Positions 32,560 to 44,383 of a DNA stretch of 44,979 nucleotides are shown here, in pieces. A model generated the notes under the pieces. The model was given only the letters and a program-made list of their open reading frames with translations. It searched no databases and was not told the origin of the DNA. Numbering within the stretch: the stretch's first letter is position 1; each line of letters starts with the position of its first letter. Both the position numbers and the translations under genes were made by a program. The stretch is from Zygnema cylindricum (Eukaryota > Streptophyta > Zygnematophyceae > Zygnematales > Zygnemataceae): positions 1 to 44,979 of the forward strand of contig JBBHKE010002841.1 in assembly GCA_037447655.1 (NCBI GenBank), in the 5' to 3' direction.

Positions 32560-33480
32560 CTTCACTCAGGCTTGGCCGACCAAACTGAGGAAGTTCCAGA
32601 ATATGTCGACAATTCACAGCAGCAATAGGAGCTGTAGCGGAAGAAGGTGGATATAAGCTTGCACTCGGTGTGAACCCACAGTTAGACACTGCCAATAAAA
32701 AGAAGTAAGGACACTGCCAATAAAAAGAAGTAAGGGCAGAAGACGAGGCGGGAGGGCTCCCTGGGCCTCTCCTCTAGGAAGAATGCCAACTCAACTGAAG
32801 CAACTTTGAAAAAACCAGATATCTTGATTGCTGTCGGAATTTAATCATCCATCGCATCGGGTTGTGCCTAATCACGCTCCTCACAACACCATTAATCGTT
32901 ATTAGTGTTAAAGTTTTTTTCGCTACTTAAAACATCTTTTCTCCGTGCACACTTGTCGGATTATCAATCCAATGGTTGCTTTTGGAAGACGACATCCTCA
33001 CCTTCCCATCAGCGCTTTCCGATTGATAATTCAATCAGTGTGCATGGAGAAAATATGTTTTTAAGTGGCGAAAAAAACTAAAACATTAAAAACGATACGC
33101 GGTGTAGCGACCCACACACAGCCATTCCGAAATGTCGAGTTGATGATCAACTGCTGTAATTGAGGCAAGAATTGCAAGAGTAATGACACCAAAAATATCA
33201 CAATCGAGTGAAACAATGTCTATCCGCCGTGAAGAACTAATATGTGAAACGTCTTGATGAACAAAATGTTTCCCCTTAAAAGCAATAATGGTAATAGTGT
33301 TGCGGACATTGTCGTGACTCGAATAAACTACCCCCCGTGGGAACAATGGAGCAAATAGACAACATTGAGTTGAAAGACACAGTCACATGAGCAAACGCAA
33401 GAGCCTAGTAAAGGAGGGAGGCCAAACTTGAAGATCAAACTTGAATCGGAGATAGATGGTGAATTGAGCAGGTGTGAAAT
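32560..33480 (-). pseudogene. Non-LTR fragment, copy B, interrupted by a MITE
   Basis: A second, more decayed copy of the fragment at 31880-32540 in the same orientation. Shared pieces include the minus-strand residues HISSSRRIDIVSLD against HIIPSRRIDFVLLD, and the DNA words AAAAAGAAGTAAGG and AATGTCGAG. The MITE at 32887-33104 splits it. A 27-bp word (ACACTGCCAATAAAAAGAAG...) is duplicated at 32686-32735. Confidence 0.55.
32887..33104. mobile_element. Hairpin MITE nested in non-LTR copy B
   Basis: 218 bp with long inverted arms. Left: CGTTATTAGTGTTAAAG, GCTACTTAAAACATCTTTTC, GCACACTTGTCGGATTATCA. Right: complementary GATTGATAAT, GTGTGCATGGAGAAAATATG, GTGGCG and CGATACGCGGTGTA. Copy A gives the uninterrupted flank (CACTCCT...AACATGTCGAG). 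Confidence 0.85.
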
Positions 33481-33941
33481 GTAGATGGGAAATAATAGGT
33501 GTAACCACTACCCAAGCTAAATAATCAACACCAAGTAGGAGAGAAAATGGGCATGTGAAGAATCAGAGAGAAGCACGTTAGAAGCTCGGATTGAATGGTG
33601 ACGGAAATCTTAACAAAATGAATAACCGCTTTTATAGTGAAATACTAGCATATGCGTTAAAGCAAGGGGAGGGATAAAACAGGCTACCTCCAAAACAAGA
33701 CTACTGGAAGGAGAATACACCTTCCGAAACACGAGGAATGTTGATACTGAGGACAAGAGGAATATCCCGAGCCGAAAAGAGGAGACAATCGTGGAGCCAA
33801 TAAGGCGCCAACCTGTAAGTAGTCATTAGGTGCAACACGTACCGTAGAGATGAATCCTATCCCCCACAAAGATGGGAAGGGAGGCATGAATGCGAGCCCC
33901 ACGAGCCAATAAAGCTTGGAGGGTGTCCTTCAAGGTGAGCA

Positions 33942-34056
33942 ACAAAAGCGGAAAGAGATGAGACAAAACAACAAAGGCGAAAAGAGATGAGACAAAACAA
34001 CAAAGGCGAAAAGAGATGAGACAAAACAACAAAGGCGAAAAGAGATGAGACAAAAG
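33942..34056 (+). repeat. 29-bp tandem repeat, four units
   Basis: The unit contains GGCGAAAAGAGATGAGACAA followed by AACAACAAA; copies 2-4 are identical and copy 1 has one or two changes. Unit starts are 29 bases apart (33976, 34005, 34034). It lies in DNA with no recognised gene. Confidence 0.92.
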
Positions 34057-34869
34057 TTGGGGTGAGAGGGAAGTGGGGTGTGGTAGGACGTACGACGGGT
34101 GAAAAACCTCGTCGAAAGAGCAAAAGTCACATGAGGGTCAGGAAGGTGAGGGAGGATGTCCATGTGGGACAAATAATTCTAAAGAGCAAAATCAAGAATA
34201 AAGAAATAGGGTCACAAAAGTACTCAAGCCAAAAGGACACCCTAACACACGAATGCCCTCAGATGGAGTTTGGGTCTATGAGAGGGAGTAAAAGGAGGAG
34301 GGATATGAGAAGGTGAAAAAGCAACACACTTAGACGATTGAATAGAAAGGTTTAAGTTATAACAAGCGAAACAAAAAAAAAAAAAAATGACATGGATGAT
34401 ATGAATGTCGTCCACGATCGAAGGGAAGAGTTAAGAAGGGAAAGCGAAAGCAGAAGCCCAAAGGGCCTTAGTTACGAAAAAGGCGAATAAAACCCCACCA
34501 AGATAATCACCCTGACGAGTGTCAATTACAAAGGAAAGAAGACTTAAACCACTTTCAATTGAGTAAGAGAGGTTGCTAGTCAAAGAATAAAAAGCTCGCA
34601 CAAAAGGCAAGATCTAGACAATCGTAAAGGGGACAACCCAATCTGGACGGAGGTCCGAAAAAATCCAAATTTTGTGAACCATGGCCGCAAAACTCCCCTG
34701 AGTGGCCATTGCAAATCGATGAGGTGAACCTAATCATGACACGTGGATTGTAGTTGTTTAAGGTTTTTTAGGGTTTTTTAGAGTTGTGTACATATGGCAC
34801 GGGCCCACAAGTCAGTTTAATACTTTGCTCACCACGCTCGGATCCCCCCATTTAGCTTAATGAGAGCTA

Positions 34870-35085
34870 CACCGTGAATCGCTATTAGTGTTAATATTTT
34901 TTTAGCTACTTAAAACATCTTTTCTCCGTACACACTTGTCCGATTTTTAATTTGAGACCGCCAATCGGAAGGTGGCAATCTTACCTTTCAATCGCAACCG
35001 TCAGATACACTCTCCGACATGTGTGTACGGAGAAAAGATGTTTTAAGTAGCCAAAAAAATTTAACACTAATATCAATACACGGTG
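34870..35085. mobile_element. Hairpin MITE, intergenic
   Basis: 216 bp. The left arm CACCGTGAATCGCTATTAGT, GCTACTTAAAACATCTTTTC and TACACACTTGTC is mirrored on the right by GTGTGTACGGAGAAAAGATG, TTTTAAGTAGCC and ATACACGGTG. Arms are about 70 bp and nearly identical, so this is the youngest-looking copy. TA lies on the left; TT lies on the right. Confidence 0.9.
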
Positions 35086-36314
35086 TTCTAGACAAGACGC
35101 CTTGGGGACATCACATATCTTGGGAGGAATATTTCACTTCCAATATAAAAAACAAACTCGAAAAAACATATCAAAGCTTCGCGCACCCGACTCAATGGTA
35201 TGGCATCATACAAAAACTCATACCCCATGCTGAAAGAAAAGGAGAAGTGGCAAAGATTGCAAGACATCGCGGAACAACTCTTAGACCATAATAAAGGTCC
35301 TCCAAAAAGGTCCAAAAAAGGTCCAAAATGGTGTAGAGAAGTAGAGAACGCTTCAAGTAAGGCGTCCTCGACGTGGGTGAGGGGCTTTGGTGGCTTGAAA
35401 ACATGAGTTGAAACGGATAAAGGGGTACAAATCGGAGGAAGATGGAGCGTTCGATGAGCCTCGACTGAAGTCAAAATACAGAGGAGAAAAGGTTTACGAC
35501 TGAAATTCCCGGACTGGTCAAGAAAGCTCACTAAAACGGTTCGACCACACTATACATCATAAAACTATTTTCAAATATATTCTTTCAAATCAATAAACCA
35601 TCCGAGTACATGTACACAAAAAAAAACAGAGAAAAAAAAGAATGTGAATGTTGTCAATGCAAGATCAAGCAAACGAAAAAACAAAAAATACAAGAAAAAG
35701 AAAAGAAACGTCAGAGATTTAAGACGTTTTTTGGTCATTTGCATAACCTTCACATCACCAATATGTCCTATTTTGATGAACTCGTTACGCCTAACACCCT
35801 AAGTGACTTCAGCTATGAGTTTTTTTTTTTTAGTTGTACGGGATCTGTTCAAAAAATTCAAAAAAAGATTGACACTTTTAGAGCGCAGACTACCTAGGTA
35901 TAAAATTTAGAAAGACAAAAACGTCAAATACTACTATAATCTATATTCTCTGTGAAGCTAATATTGTAGTTAATAGCGTTAATCGAGGATATAAGCTGTC
36001 GCAACTTCCAAAAAATAAATGCATTTTGTACGATTCGAGAAACAGCAAACGAAAAAAGAAAACGTAAACTACTTCAGACAAGGAACCTTGAAGAAGACAA
36101 ACTTTAAAAACCTTTTAGAAACTTAAACCTCAAACCTTCAATATAATCAACACTATTCTAAAGAGAGTATATACACAACAAAGCTTTGAAGACTTCCACT
36201 CAAGCCTACAAAAAAGACCAAACTATTAGATGTAAACAATAGCGAGGATGACTCCAAACACCACAATCTTTGAGAAGAAACTCATACTCCCTTTGCAACA
36301 AAAGAATCCGTATA

Positions 36315-39300
36315 TCACCGTGACGATGTCACAGTGATCCCCATAAAAAGCTCTTGAAGCATGCTTTCCACTTGTTCTGGAGTATACTTCACATACTTGT
36401 CTATAGTTTTTGAGTTACTCTCAAGGATAGGCCTGTAAACAAAACTTCCCCCCAATCGTTACTCGACATTAGTCAAATCAAGAATTGATTAATAAATAGA
36501 ACCAAAGAGTACAATGTTTCTTCGGACTCTCTAACTAATAAAGCTGGAAATCTCTTCTTAAGATCTGACCTTGTCCATCTCTATTTACAAAAGATCCATG
36601 AATGAATGAATATCAATCTCACCAAATGCAGAATGTCACTTCAAATGTTTTGAGTCTGGTGTAAAGCTATTAATTAATGAAGAAGATTAGTAAAAATTGG
36701 TTTGACATGTGAATAAACAAGATAAAAGCAGCTTCAATCTAGACTGGTAGTTTGTAAAAACCTGCCTCACAGGCCAATCTGTGAAACAGTGTCCATCGAG
36801 TCGCCAGAGTGACGATCCTAAAAATAAGCGTTCCCATAGAAAATATTGCCGGAGTATTTATTTTCGGGCAGTATAATATACCCAACGAGACTGATACTAC
36901 CTTTCACACCTCCTATGTTATCCGGGATAGCAAAGAAACAACTTAAGCCAAAACTTTCAGCAATAACTAGGACAATGGCCTCTGACACTCATCGAGAATT
37001 GAAAAAACAGATGACAGACATGACCTGCCTGCATGACCTGCCAAATGACCTGCCTGCATTTTGGGAAGGGTCAATTTAATATGTTTTCCTCTTGCTATGC
37101 CCCTCTTGAAATAAAAAACGTTAAACAATCTTGACAATATCGACAATCTTAAAAACCTTAATACTTTTAACAATTTTAACGATCTTCACGATTTTAACAA
37201 CCTTAATCATCTTAAGGACCATAATGATCGTGACAATCTTGACAATCTTGACAATCTTCACGGTCTTAACAATCGAACAATATTTACAATCATCATCATC
37301 CTAAGAATCTTCACAATCTTGACAATCTCAAGAATGGGAACGATCTTAACATCCTTAACTTTAGTAACTATCTTAACAATCTTTTCGATCTTAACAATCT
37401 TAACCATCTATCTTAAAGAAAACTTACGTGCAACGACGCAAAAAGGCAGCATATGCGGGCAGAAGAACCTCCCCTATCGACAAATGAACCGCTTCCCTTA
37501 AGGAAACTTCCGGGATACTCCATGCAGATTGCCGAGAATGTGCCTCCTCCAGAGCCCCATAGAACGCTTTGAGTCTGTAAAACAAAAAAAACAACCAACC
37601 GCCCAGGAAAAAACGCCTTCCTTCGACTTTTATCGTTCAGGAGCGAGAAGAAAGGGAGTGAGAGGGAAAAGAGGAGAGGAGGGGGAAAGAGAGAACGAAT
37701 GAACAAAGTGGAGAAGGAAAGGGAGGGAAACTTGCCTTTCTTTGATTGTTTTTGTGACTGATATGCTATCCGCCCCGAGCCCCTGAGTTGTGAGGTGCCC
37801 CAAAATCTAAACCCTCAAAAATTATCAAAAGAGTAACTGTGAGAATGTGGCCTTAAAGAATGGAGGTTTCACAAAACCAGAAGCATGTCGAAACAAACAA
37901 ACACTTTCAAAGTTTTAAAAAGATTTGAATGATGTTTTCACAGACTGTCGTGTTGTACACAGAAAACACGTTACAAATAAAACTCTTCTTTGGAATTATT
38001 AAAAGAAAGGACTACTGTACTCAATCGCTTCTCGTTCACAAAAAAAAGAATTTGGTCAAATCAACAAAGTTAAAAACTTCACAAGCCTTATCACCTGAGG
38101 ATATAAATCACATTGAATCAACTTAACCATTAGATTCTCCTATTCTAAAAGGAGCTTTCATAAACGAAAAAAACCACAGGTTATTTTTACTTAAATGGAT
38201 GAATGGTTCTCAGGAAATATAGGAGAAAACCAGAACACAGATGAAACCGTAACAGGAGAAAAGTAAAAAACAGATGAAATAAGAAGTTTTAATTAACCTT
38301 AGTCCAGGCAGTCCTCTGATAGTTAGACGCGTGCTGTTGTACGATTCGACGGTGTCTCTCAACCCACTCTATTCCAAGCATATTTACCGCCGCATCTGAT
38401 CTGAGCCCCACTTCTCCCTCCATCCCCTCCCGTGAGAAAAAAAAAATATCTCAATAAATACAAACGCCTTTTGTCTCTGGAGAGATTCTCCTAATTCTCC
38501 TCGTCCAAAACAATCCAGTGAAACTTCTCACTTGCTTTTGACTTACCTTTGACTTGGTTTTGAATTGCTCTGGAGATGAGAATGAAGAATCTTAACTCAC
38601 TTTTTGACTGCTCGGACCATATAATGGACATTATTCATGAGAAAGACGTGTCCCAAAGACGCGTCCTTATAGGCTTTCGCCTTGCCTTCCAAATTGCTGA
38701 CTAGGACAGCCAGAATCTTCCTCGTAGTTCCTGCTAACCGTGAAGGAGGCTGTGAAGCTCCAGGTTCTCGTAACGTCACTATATCTTCTTCCTCGAAAAG
38801 TACAGTCAAGGTGCCTTCATAACTGCCACCAGTTAAAAAAATATAAAATGAGATGGGTGTCTGAAATTCAGGCCCCATACGTTGCAGGAAACGTTTCTCC
38901 TTCTTGACTGTATTTTTTTCTTTGGCAGGATCAAGAGAGGAATAGTTAATGCAGACAGATACTTGACTTCCTGTATCACATTACTATAATTTTCTATTTG
39001 AAATGTAAAAGACTTACAAAATACACATTGAGCGCGTTTAAAACTTACTCAAATACACATTGAGCGCGTTTAAAACTTACTCAAATACACATTGAGCGCG
39101 TTAAAACTTACTCAAATACACATTGAGCACGTTTAAAACTTACTCAAATACACATTGAGCGCGTTTAAAACTTACTCAAAAACACATTGAGCGCGTTTAA
39201 TACTTACTCAAATACACATTGTAAGTGTTCAGAAGTCATTCAAATAGAAACAGTAAGGGTTCCAAACTCACTAGAATAAAACTTCAGTAGAAAAAAATCA

Positions 39301-42300
39301 GTAGTGCCAAAAACGCACTTGAATAGAGATTGGAAATGTTAAAAACTATTTGGATAGAAATGTTTGTTTTTAAAACTGACTCAAGTAGAGACAAATTTAA
39401 AACTCACTCTAACAGAACCTGTAAGCATTTGTAAAGAATAGAATCTTCCAAATAGGTAAAAGTTGACAACCGACTCGAGTAGAGACTTCAAGTGTTTAAA
39501 AGCCACTTAAATAAAAACTATGTGTTTAAGGCTCATCAGAATAGAATTTAGAATCGTTTAAAAATCACTCAAATGGAGAACATAAGTGTTCAATGGAATA
39601 AAATCGTTTTGACATGGTTAAAACCCACTCGCCTAGAAATTTTTAAGTTTATAGCTTACTCAAATGGAACTGTTTAGTGCGAATATTCAATTATAAATCG
39701 TAAGTGTTTAAAGCTCACTCAAAAAAGACGTTATATGAGTTCAAAACTCACGCAAGCAGAAATTGTTAGTGTTGAGAACCCATTCAAACAGAGACTAAAA
39801 GTGTTTGAAGCTCACTTAAATAGATATGGCAAGAGTTCAAAACTCACTTGAATAGAAATTTGAAGTGCTTTAAACTCAAATAGACACTATACGTATTTAA
39901 GACGAAATCAAATAGCGAAGGTATCTGTTTAAAACTCATGCGAATAAAAATGCAAGCATTAAAGCTCACTCAAATAATAATTGGCAGTGTTCAGAACTCA
40001 CTCACATAGATATTGTGCATGTTTTAGTATGCTCGAAAAAGAAAATGTGGAGCTTAAAACAAACTCAAATAGATAGTGGAAGTGTTCAAAACTCACGGGA
40101 ATAGGAATATCACCTCAAAACAGCATTCAAAAGTTAAATATTCAGTAAATAAACATTGTAAGTTTGTGAGTTTTAGAACTCACTCAAATAGAAATTTGAC
40201 GTAGTTGACAACATAGCTGGTGAGAGGATGAACAGTCCCATCGGCCACAATAGCCTTATGAGCATCTTTTTCCACCGCACTTTCTAGTTCCACACACGTG
40301 TGGCGAACTCCTGCAGCCAGTCTTCTTAGAAGAAGACGAGCTCGTTCTCGGATTGGTGTCAAGGCTTTTCCTGCAAAAATGATTTCAATCTGCATCCCAC
40401 AAGTTCAGGAAAACCAGCAGGTTCTGCAATAACTTTGTTTAATTTGATTTAATAAGATATGGATAGAATAGAATTGAATTGCAGATTGTATTGCATTGCA
40501 TTTTGCATTGCATTTTGCATTGCATTGCATATTGCATTGCATTGCATTGAGTTGAATTGAATTGAATTGACTTGATTTGACTTGAATTCATTCAGTTTGA
40601 TTCGATTTGATTTGATTTGATTTGATCAGATTGGATTGGATTTACTATGATTTACCAAGGTATTTTGCAAAATAGTGCCTTGCCCAAAAGACTAATAGTC
40701 TGCACCATTATCTGCATTGGTGTATGCCTTATGATGAAAGAGTGAGAAGGAAAAAGGGATACGTTTAGAGAAAGAACAATTTTCACACTAGATCACAACC
40801 TGCTCTGGTCTTCTACGTCCACCTTACTCCCCCACTCCACTTTGTTGTCTCTCCATCTCCCTCTACCTACCTCTCACCTGCCTCTCTGTCTCTCATTATT
40901 TGGGAGTCTGAGTATGTCCAGAAGTTACCTGAGGCATCAGTTCATTGAGGGCCTCATACATGTCCAAAAGCACAAAAAGTTTTTCGGGAGTTTTTTGGCA
41001 ATCCGAAACTGCATCTCCAAAACCCATTAACATGTCTACACTTCGTCCAATCACATCCGCAAAGACCTTTTCTCTATGGGGCTCCAAACCTTCAAAAACA
41101 GTGTCAGAAAGCTTCCGTTCCTCAACAAATAGTACCATCATCTGCAAAAAGGAACAACAACAAGACGGCAAACCACTTACAACTATTAGTGTGGGTGGTG
41201 TTGGCAAGTTCATAACTCGTTTTCGGGGCCGATTTCAAGGCCTAGATGCTCTCCATTTAGCTCATGTTTTGTTATGAACGGAGTTTTTTGATTCCAAATA
41301 AAAACCTATAGCGGAGTTACTTCAATAGTTTGTTTGTGTGGGTCACTCTAATATTGGTAGTCGGTGTTGGTATTATCTGACTAATCAATCGAATCTAAAA
41401 AACATCACCTTACAATACTACTAGATTGAAAACAAAGCTCGTCACCTGCGCGATAATCTCCCACAGGTTTCCTCTCAAAAAGCTCCTCTAACACATTTTT
41501 CAATAATCCATTTCCCTCAGGAAGTCAATCACACCACCACCAAACAGCGATGGATCAACAAAATCTATTGTTCGATTTATTCAAATTACCGTCACTCGCA
41601 TTTGTTGTATCCAGTTTCCAATTTTTTCCTCCAACAATTCCCAAGGCATTCGCAGAATCTCCTCTTTACTCAAATCTTCAACTGCCAACCGCTTAAGCAT
41701 TTGCTCCACCCATTCCCCCCTCGATTTTCTGAAACCCGAATCCTTAATTTCCATAGTTAGGCCAAATGTATTCACAGAAAACTTGATTACTCCCTCTGTT
41801 AATACAATAAAATCAACAATGTCCCCATTCTACATCCCATAACCTCAAGTGAAACACGAAGGGCCCGGAAAGAGTTAACCATAGCAATTTGAAGAGCCTT
41901 TCAAGAACCCAAATCTTCACTTCAAAGAAGTCGCATCACAAGAACCAGTTCGCTAAGAAAAAAAATGAAGTTTGACCACCATCATTAGAAAATGGACCAC
42001 ACATATAGCCCCGATAACTGCCAAACTAGTGTCCGTCAATGATAGAAAGATACGAGGAACAATTTTCCACAAAGATACAGAATGCTTCATGGAGGCACAT
42101 TACAGAAGGAAGACAGAAGTGAAGAGAATATTGAAGACGAGGAGACATGAAAAGAAAGAACAGAAGAGTCACCACTTTCACCTGTACAAAAGGATGCATT
42201 CTTGAGCAGCTCCAGATGCGATGACTTTACAAGCGGTCAAATGGAGATTCTTTATCACACTTTCTGGCAACAAAGCTTGTGCCTGTTGAGCCTCCCCTTC

Positions 42301-44383
42301 CTTTGTCTCAACTGTCGTGTTGCTATCATCAGATCCTTCACTTGTTGCCGCGTCAGCGTTTAAGTTTTCGTTTTTTCCCGAATCGAGATTCCCTCCAGTT
42401 TTGCTCTTCTGCTTCGGTAGAGCATCAAATAACGCTGCCGGATCGATATATTTGCTGTATATAAAGATGAAAGAAACAAGAAAGATGGTATATTTAAGCA
42501 CGACGGACAACAGAAAAGTACTGCTTCCCATGATTTGTGAATCATGGAAAGAAATCAAAAACTGTACCCAGAATAAAAAACACAAGATTCATAATGTGAA
42601 GGGCTCCTTCATCCACTCCAATAAGGATTCCCCTACAAGCGTCAGAGAAAAATGCCATCTTCGTGTCTTTTTTTCAATGGATCAAGAACTTCCAAGCTCA
42701 TTAATTTTTGGTACATATATGAGGGTAATACAGCTTTCTGATACAGCTACAGCCAATCATATACCATAAGATAGGGGAGACACTAGAAACACTCAACAAA
42801 AAATGGCTTGGATATGAAATGTTACCTTCTCTAAACCATACCAAAAAACTCCAAACTGATTACAATTAGGTGAACCATAGTCTACATCGGTGCTAAAACA
42901 CAAAAACTGTACTTGGTATGGAAATTACTTTGGTGTGCCTGAATGAAGCAGCGCTAATTCCAAAAAAGCAAGGAAAGCATCAAAAGGTATGTATTCTCTA
43001 AAAACCATTATGTGTCATAAATTCTACTATTGAATTGAAAACTTTCATTCATGTTCTCCTGGTTAAAGGACGATGCTATCACATAACACCAAAAAAATCT
43101 ACGCTTGACGAACTCGAAACGATTCAATCACAGACTTCATGGACGCTTTTCAAAAAAATGAAATATACGTGCCCATTTCAATGTAAATAGTCTGGTTGCA
43201 CTAATCTGTTATACACTACATTGGATGCAAACAAACCCATTCATTTGCCACAAAAAAGGCCAATGCCTATAATATTGGCTTTAATTCAAACTAAATAAGC
43301 CATGGAAAGATAATGAAAATATTCCGGAGATGCTAAAACCTATTAGCAAAAGATAGTCATTTATCCTTGCAAAGGCATAGGGGCCAAACAAAAAATTACA
43401 AATACCATATCCATTAGTAAATAGGTTTTTTTCCTTTTTGCTCATTGGCCACACAATGAAACGTCGCACTCCATTTCAGCAAATACATTACCTTTGAGGA
43501 ACAATTCGACAAACAATATGTTAAACAGACAATATGCCAGAGGATTAAACGAACAATACGTCAAACAAACAAGATGTCAAGGGATAAAACAAACAATATT
43601 AAATTAAATTAATTAAATGTCATGACAAAATTTTACAGGAACAAACCTGTGACTTTGAAGTTCCTCACAGAAATATGACAGCAGTTTGGCAATGCCGTCT
43701 TTGTAAAGGCTTTTGGCACGACTGAGTAGACCCTCTCCATGTTTATAGCCTGGATGAGTCTCAAAAAATGAAATTGCTTTTTGAAGCTCAGAAAGTGACT
43801 CGAGATAAGAGGCAAGGTCATTCCGTACACCTTCCTTTAACCGAGGCTCCTCCTGCTTGTACAGCTCCAACCAACGGTAAACAAAACCGGTTAAAGATCA
43901 GCAAGCAGGAAAATGTAGCGGACAGCAAAAATAGATGCACACGAAATTGTTGCATTGTCACCATGATGATTCTGCAGAATGATTGTACGGAAGATAGTGT
44001 GAGCTCCAAATACAGTACGAAAAGAAGAGACAAGATTGTACGGTCAAGCTCTTCAAATTTGCGAAACACTCAGCTGCTTCAGAAAAAGCAATTCTTGCAG
44101 CTGCTGTAAAAGCAATAAGATCATCAGAGAAAATCTACACCTTTCTAGGTACGGCGCAAGCTGCCAAAACTAGCTGCGCAGCTTGCACCGTGGATTCGGA
44201 GTTGAGATGCGCGCGACGAAAACGGTGCACGTGTACGGTCACGGGACGCGCGTGTCGGTCGAGTGCGTGCAGGCGCTCCTCAAGTGCGCCGAGTCGCGCA
44301 CCGAACGAATCGCCTGCCGCCCTGCTGCGCGCGAGCGCATCAACCAGCGCGACGCGGCGCGCAGTCACACGCGCCACCTCCAT
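36315..44383 (-). CDS. EXO70A: EXO70A-type exocyst subunit
   Basis: EXO70 binds membrane phosphoinositides and tethers secretory vesicles to the plasma membrane. Eleven exons join in phase to 646 aa: 44383-44153, 43864-43647, 42454-42182, 41728-41590, 41141-40929, 40389-40184, 38822-38601, 38400-38298, 37806-37736, 37574-37428 and 36432-36315. Diagnostic blocks are NDLASYLESLSELQ, LSKEEILRMPWELLEEKIGN, MLMGFGDAVSDCQKTPEKLF, DGTVHPLTSYVVNYVKFLF, LFLMNNVHYMVRAV, EWVERHRRIVQQHA, IGEVLLPAYAAFL and DKYVKYTPEQVESML. Many introns point to the EXO70A group, since most other plant EXO70s have few. Length fits A1 proteins (about 640 aa). Exon 3 carries an acidic Asn/Ser/Glu linker. Intron 9 is GC-AG. 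Intron 1 could instead use GTGTAG 12 bases later, adding VPRK. The ATG at 44383 is in strong context, but homology starts slightly upstream. Confidence 0.95.
37015..37068 (+). repeat. Short ATGACCTGCC repeat in EXO70A intron 10
   Basis: ATGACCTGCC(TGC) occurs three times in close succession after a related GACAGACATG. Confidence 0.7.
37110..37415 (-). repeat. AAGATTGTT array next to the donor of EXO70A intron 10
   Basis: On the transcribed strand, some two dozen variants of a 9-12-base unit (AAGATTGTT, AAGATCGTT, AAGATTGTC) start about 15 bases after the donor GTAAGT at 37427. Many junctions spell GTTAAG, a weak donor-like hexamer. Confidence 0.8.
37734..37735 (-). other. GC 5' splice site (GC-AG intron 9 of EXO70A)
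   Basis: The exon 9 end reads GAAAG then GCAAGT, the classic context of a GC donor. Using it joins KTIKE-R-LKAFYGALEEAH in phase, as EXO70A homology requires. The nearest GT (CAA then GTTTCC) would shift the frame. The intron (37735-37575) is pyrimidine-rich and ends TTTTACAG. Confidence 0.85.
38535..38570 (-). repeat. Donor-like triplicate in EXO70A intron 7
   Basis: On the transcribed strand, CAAGTCAAAGG, TAAGTCAAAAG and CAAGTGAGAAG follow one another. The middle junction reads AAAGGTAAGTCA, a near-perfect 5' splice site 55-60 bases inside the intron. Confidence 0.7.
39011..40183 (-). repeat. Array of 5'-splice-site-like units filling EXO70A intron 6
   Basis: The real donor reads CTATTTGA then GTGAGTTCTAAAACTC. 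The next 1.17 kb of the 1.36-kb intron consists of about 30 imperfect 30-40-base copies of the same pattern (TATTTGAGTGAGTTTTGAAC, plus a variable part). The far end, 39019-39241, is a clean block of seven 32-bp units with TATTTGAGTAAGTTTT and GCGCTCAATGTG. About seven exact GTAAGT and six exact GTGAGT hexamers occur on the transcribed strand, besides the real one. Confidence 0.9.
40470..40640 (+). repeat. TTGCAT / TTGATT simple repeat in EXO70A intron 5
   Basis: TGCATTGCAT runs (40483-40552) pass into GAATTGAATT and GATTTGATTT runs (40553-40640). Five-base periodicity holds throughout. Confidence 0.9.
43500..43605 (-). repeat. GTTTGT-containing repeat in EXO70A intron 2
   Basis: On the transcribed strand, four or five 22-27-base variants of TATTGTTTGTTT(A/G)A lie 40-145 bases after the donor GTTTGT at 43646. 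Several contain the same hexamer as that unusual donor. Confidence 0.65.

Larger units (their letters stand above)
33481..36314. other. Intergenic with repeats, no gene recognised
   Basis: Besides the 29-bp array and the MITE at 34870-35085, there is A-rich DNA and overlapping frames near 35088-35531 that read open on both strands but carry no motif. The end nearest EXO70A (36150-36314) is probably that gene's 3' UTR. Confidence 0.45.

Noticed and set aside
35088-35531. 147-codon minus-strand frame with overlapping plus-strand frames
   Set aside because: Open on both strands with no conserved block; more likely decayed transposon DNA.
39011-39245. CRISPR-like regular 32-bp repeat
   Set aside because: The units abut without unique spacers, and the context is a plant intron.
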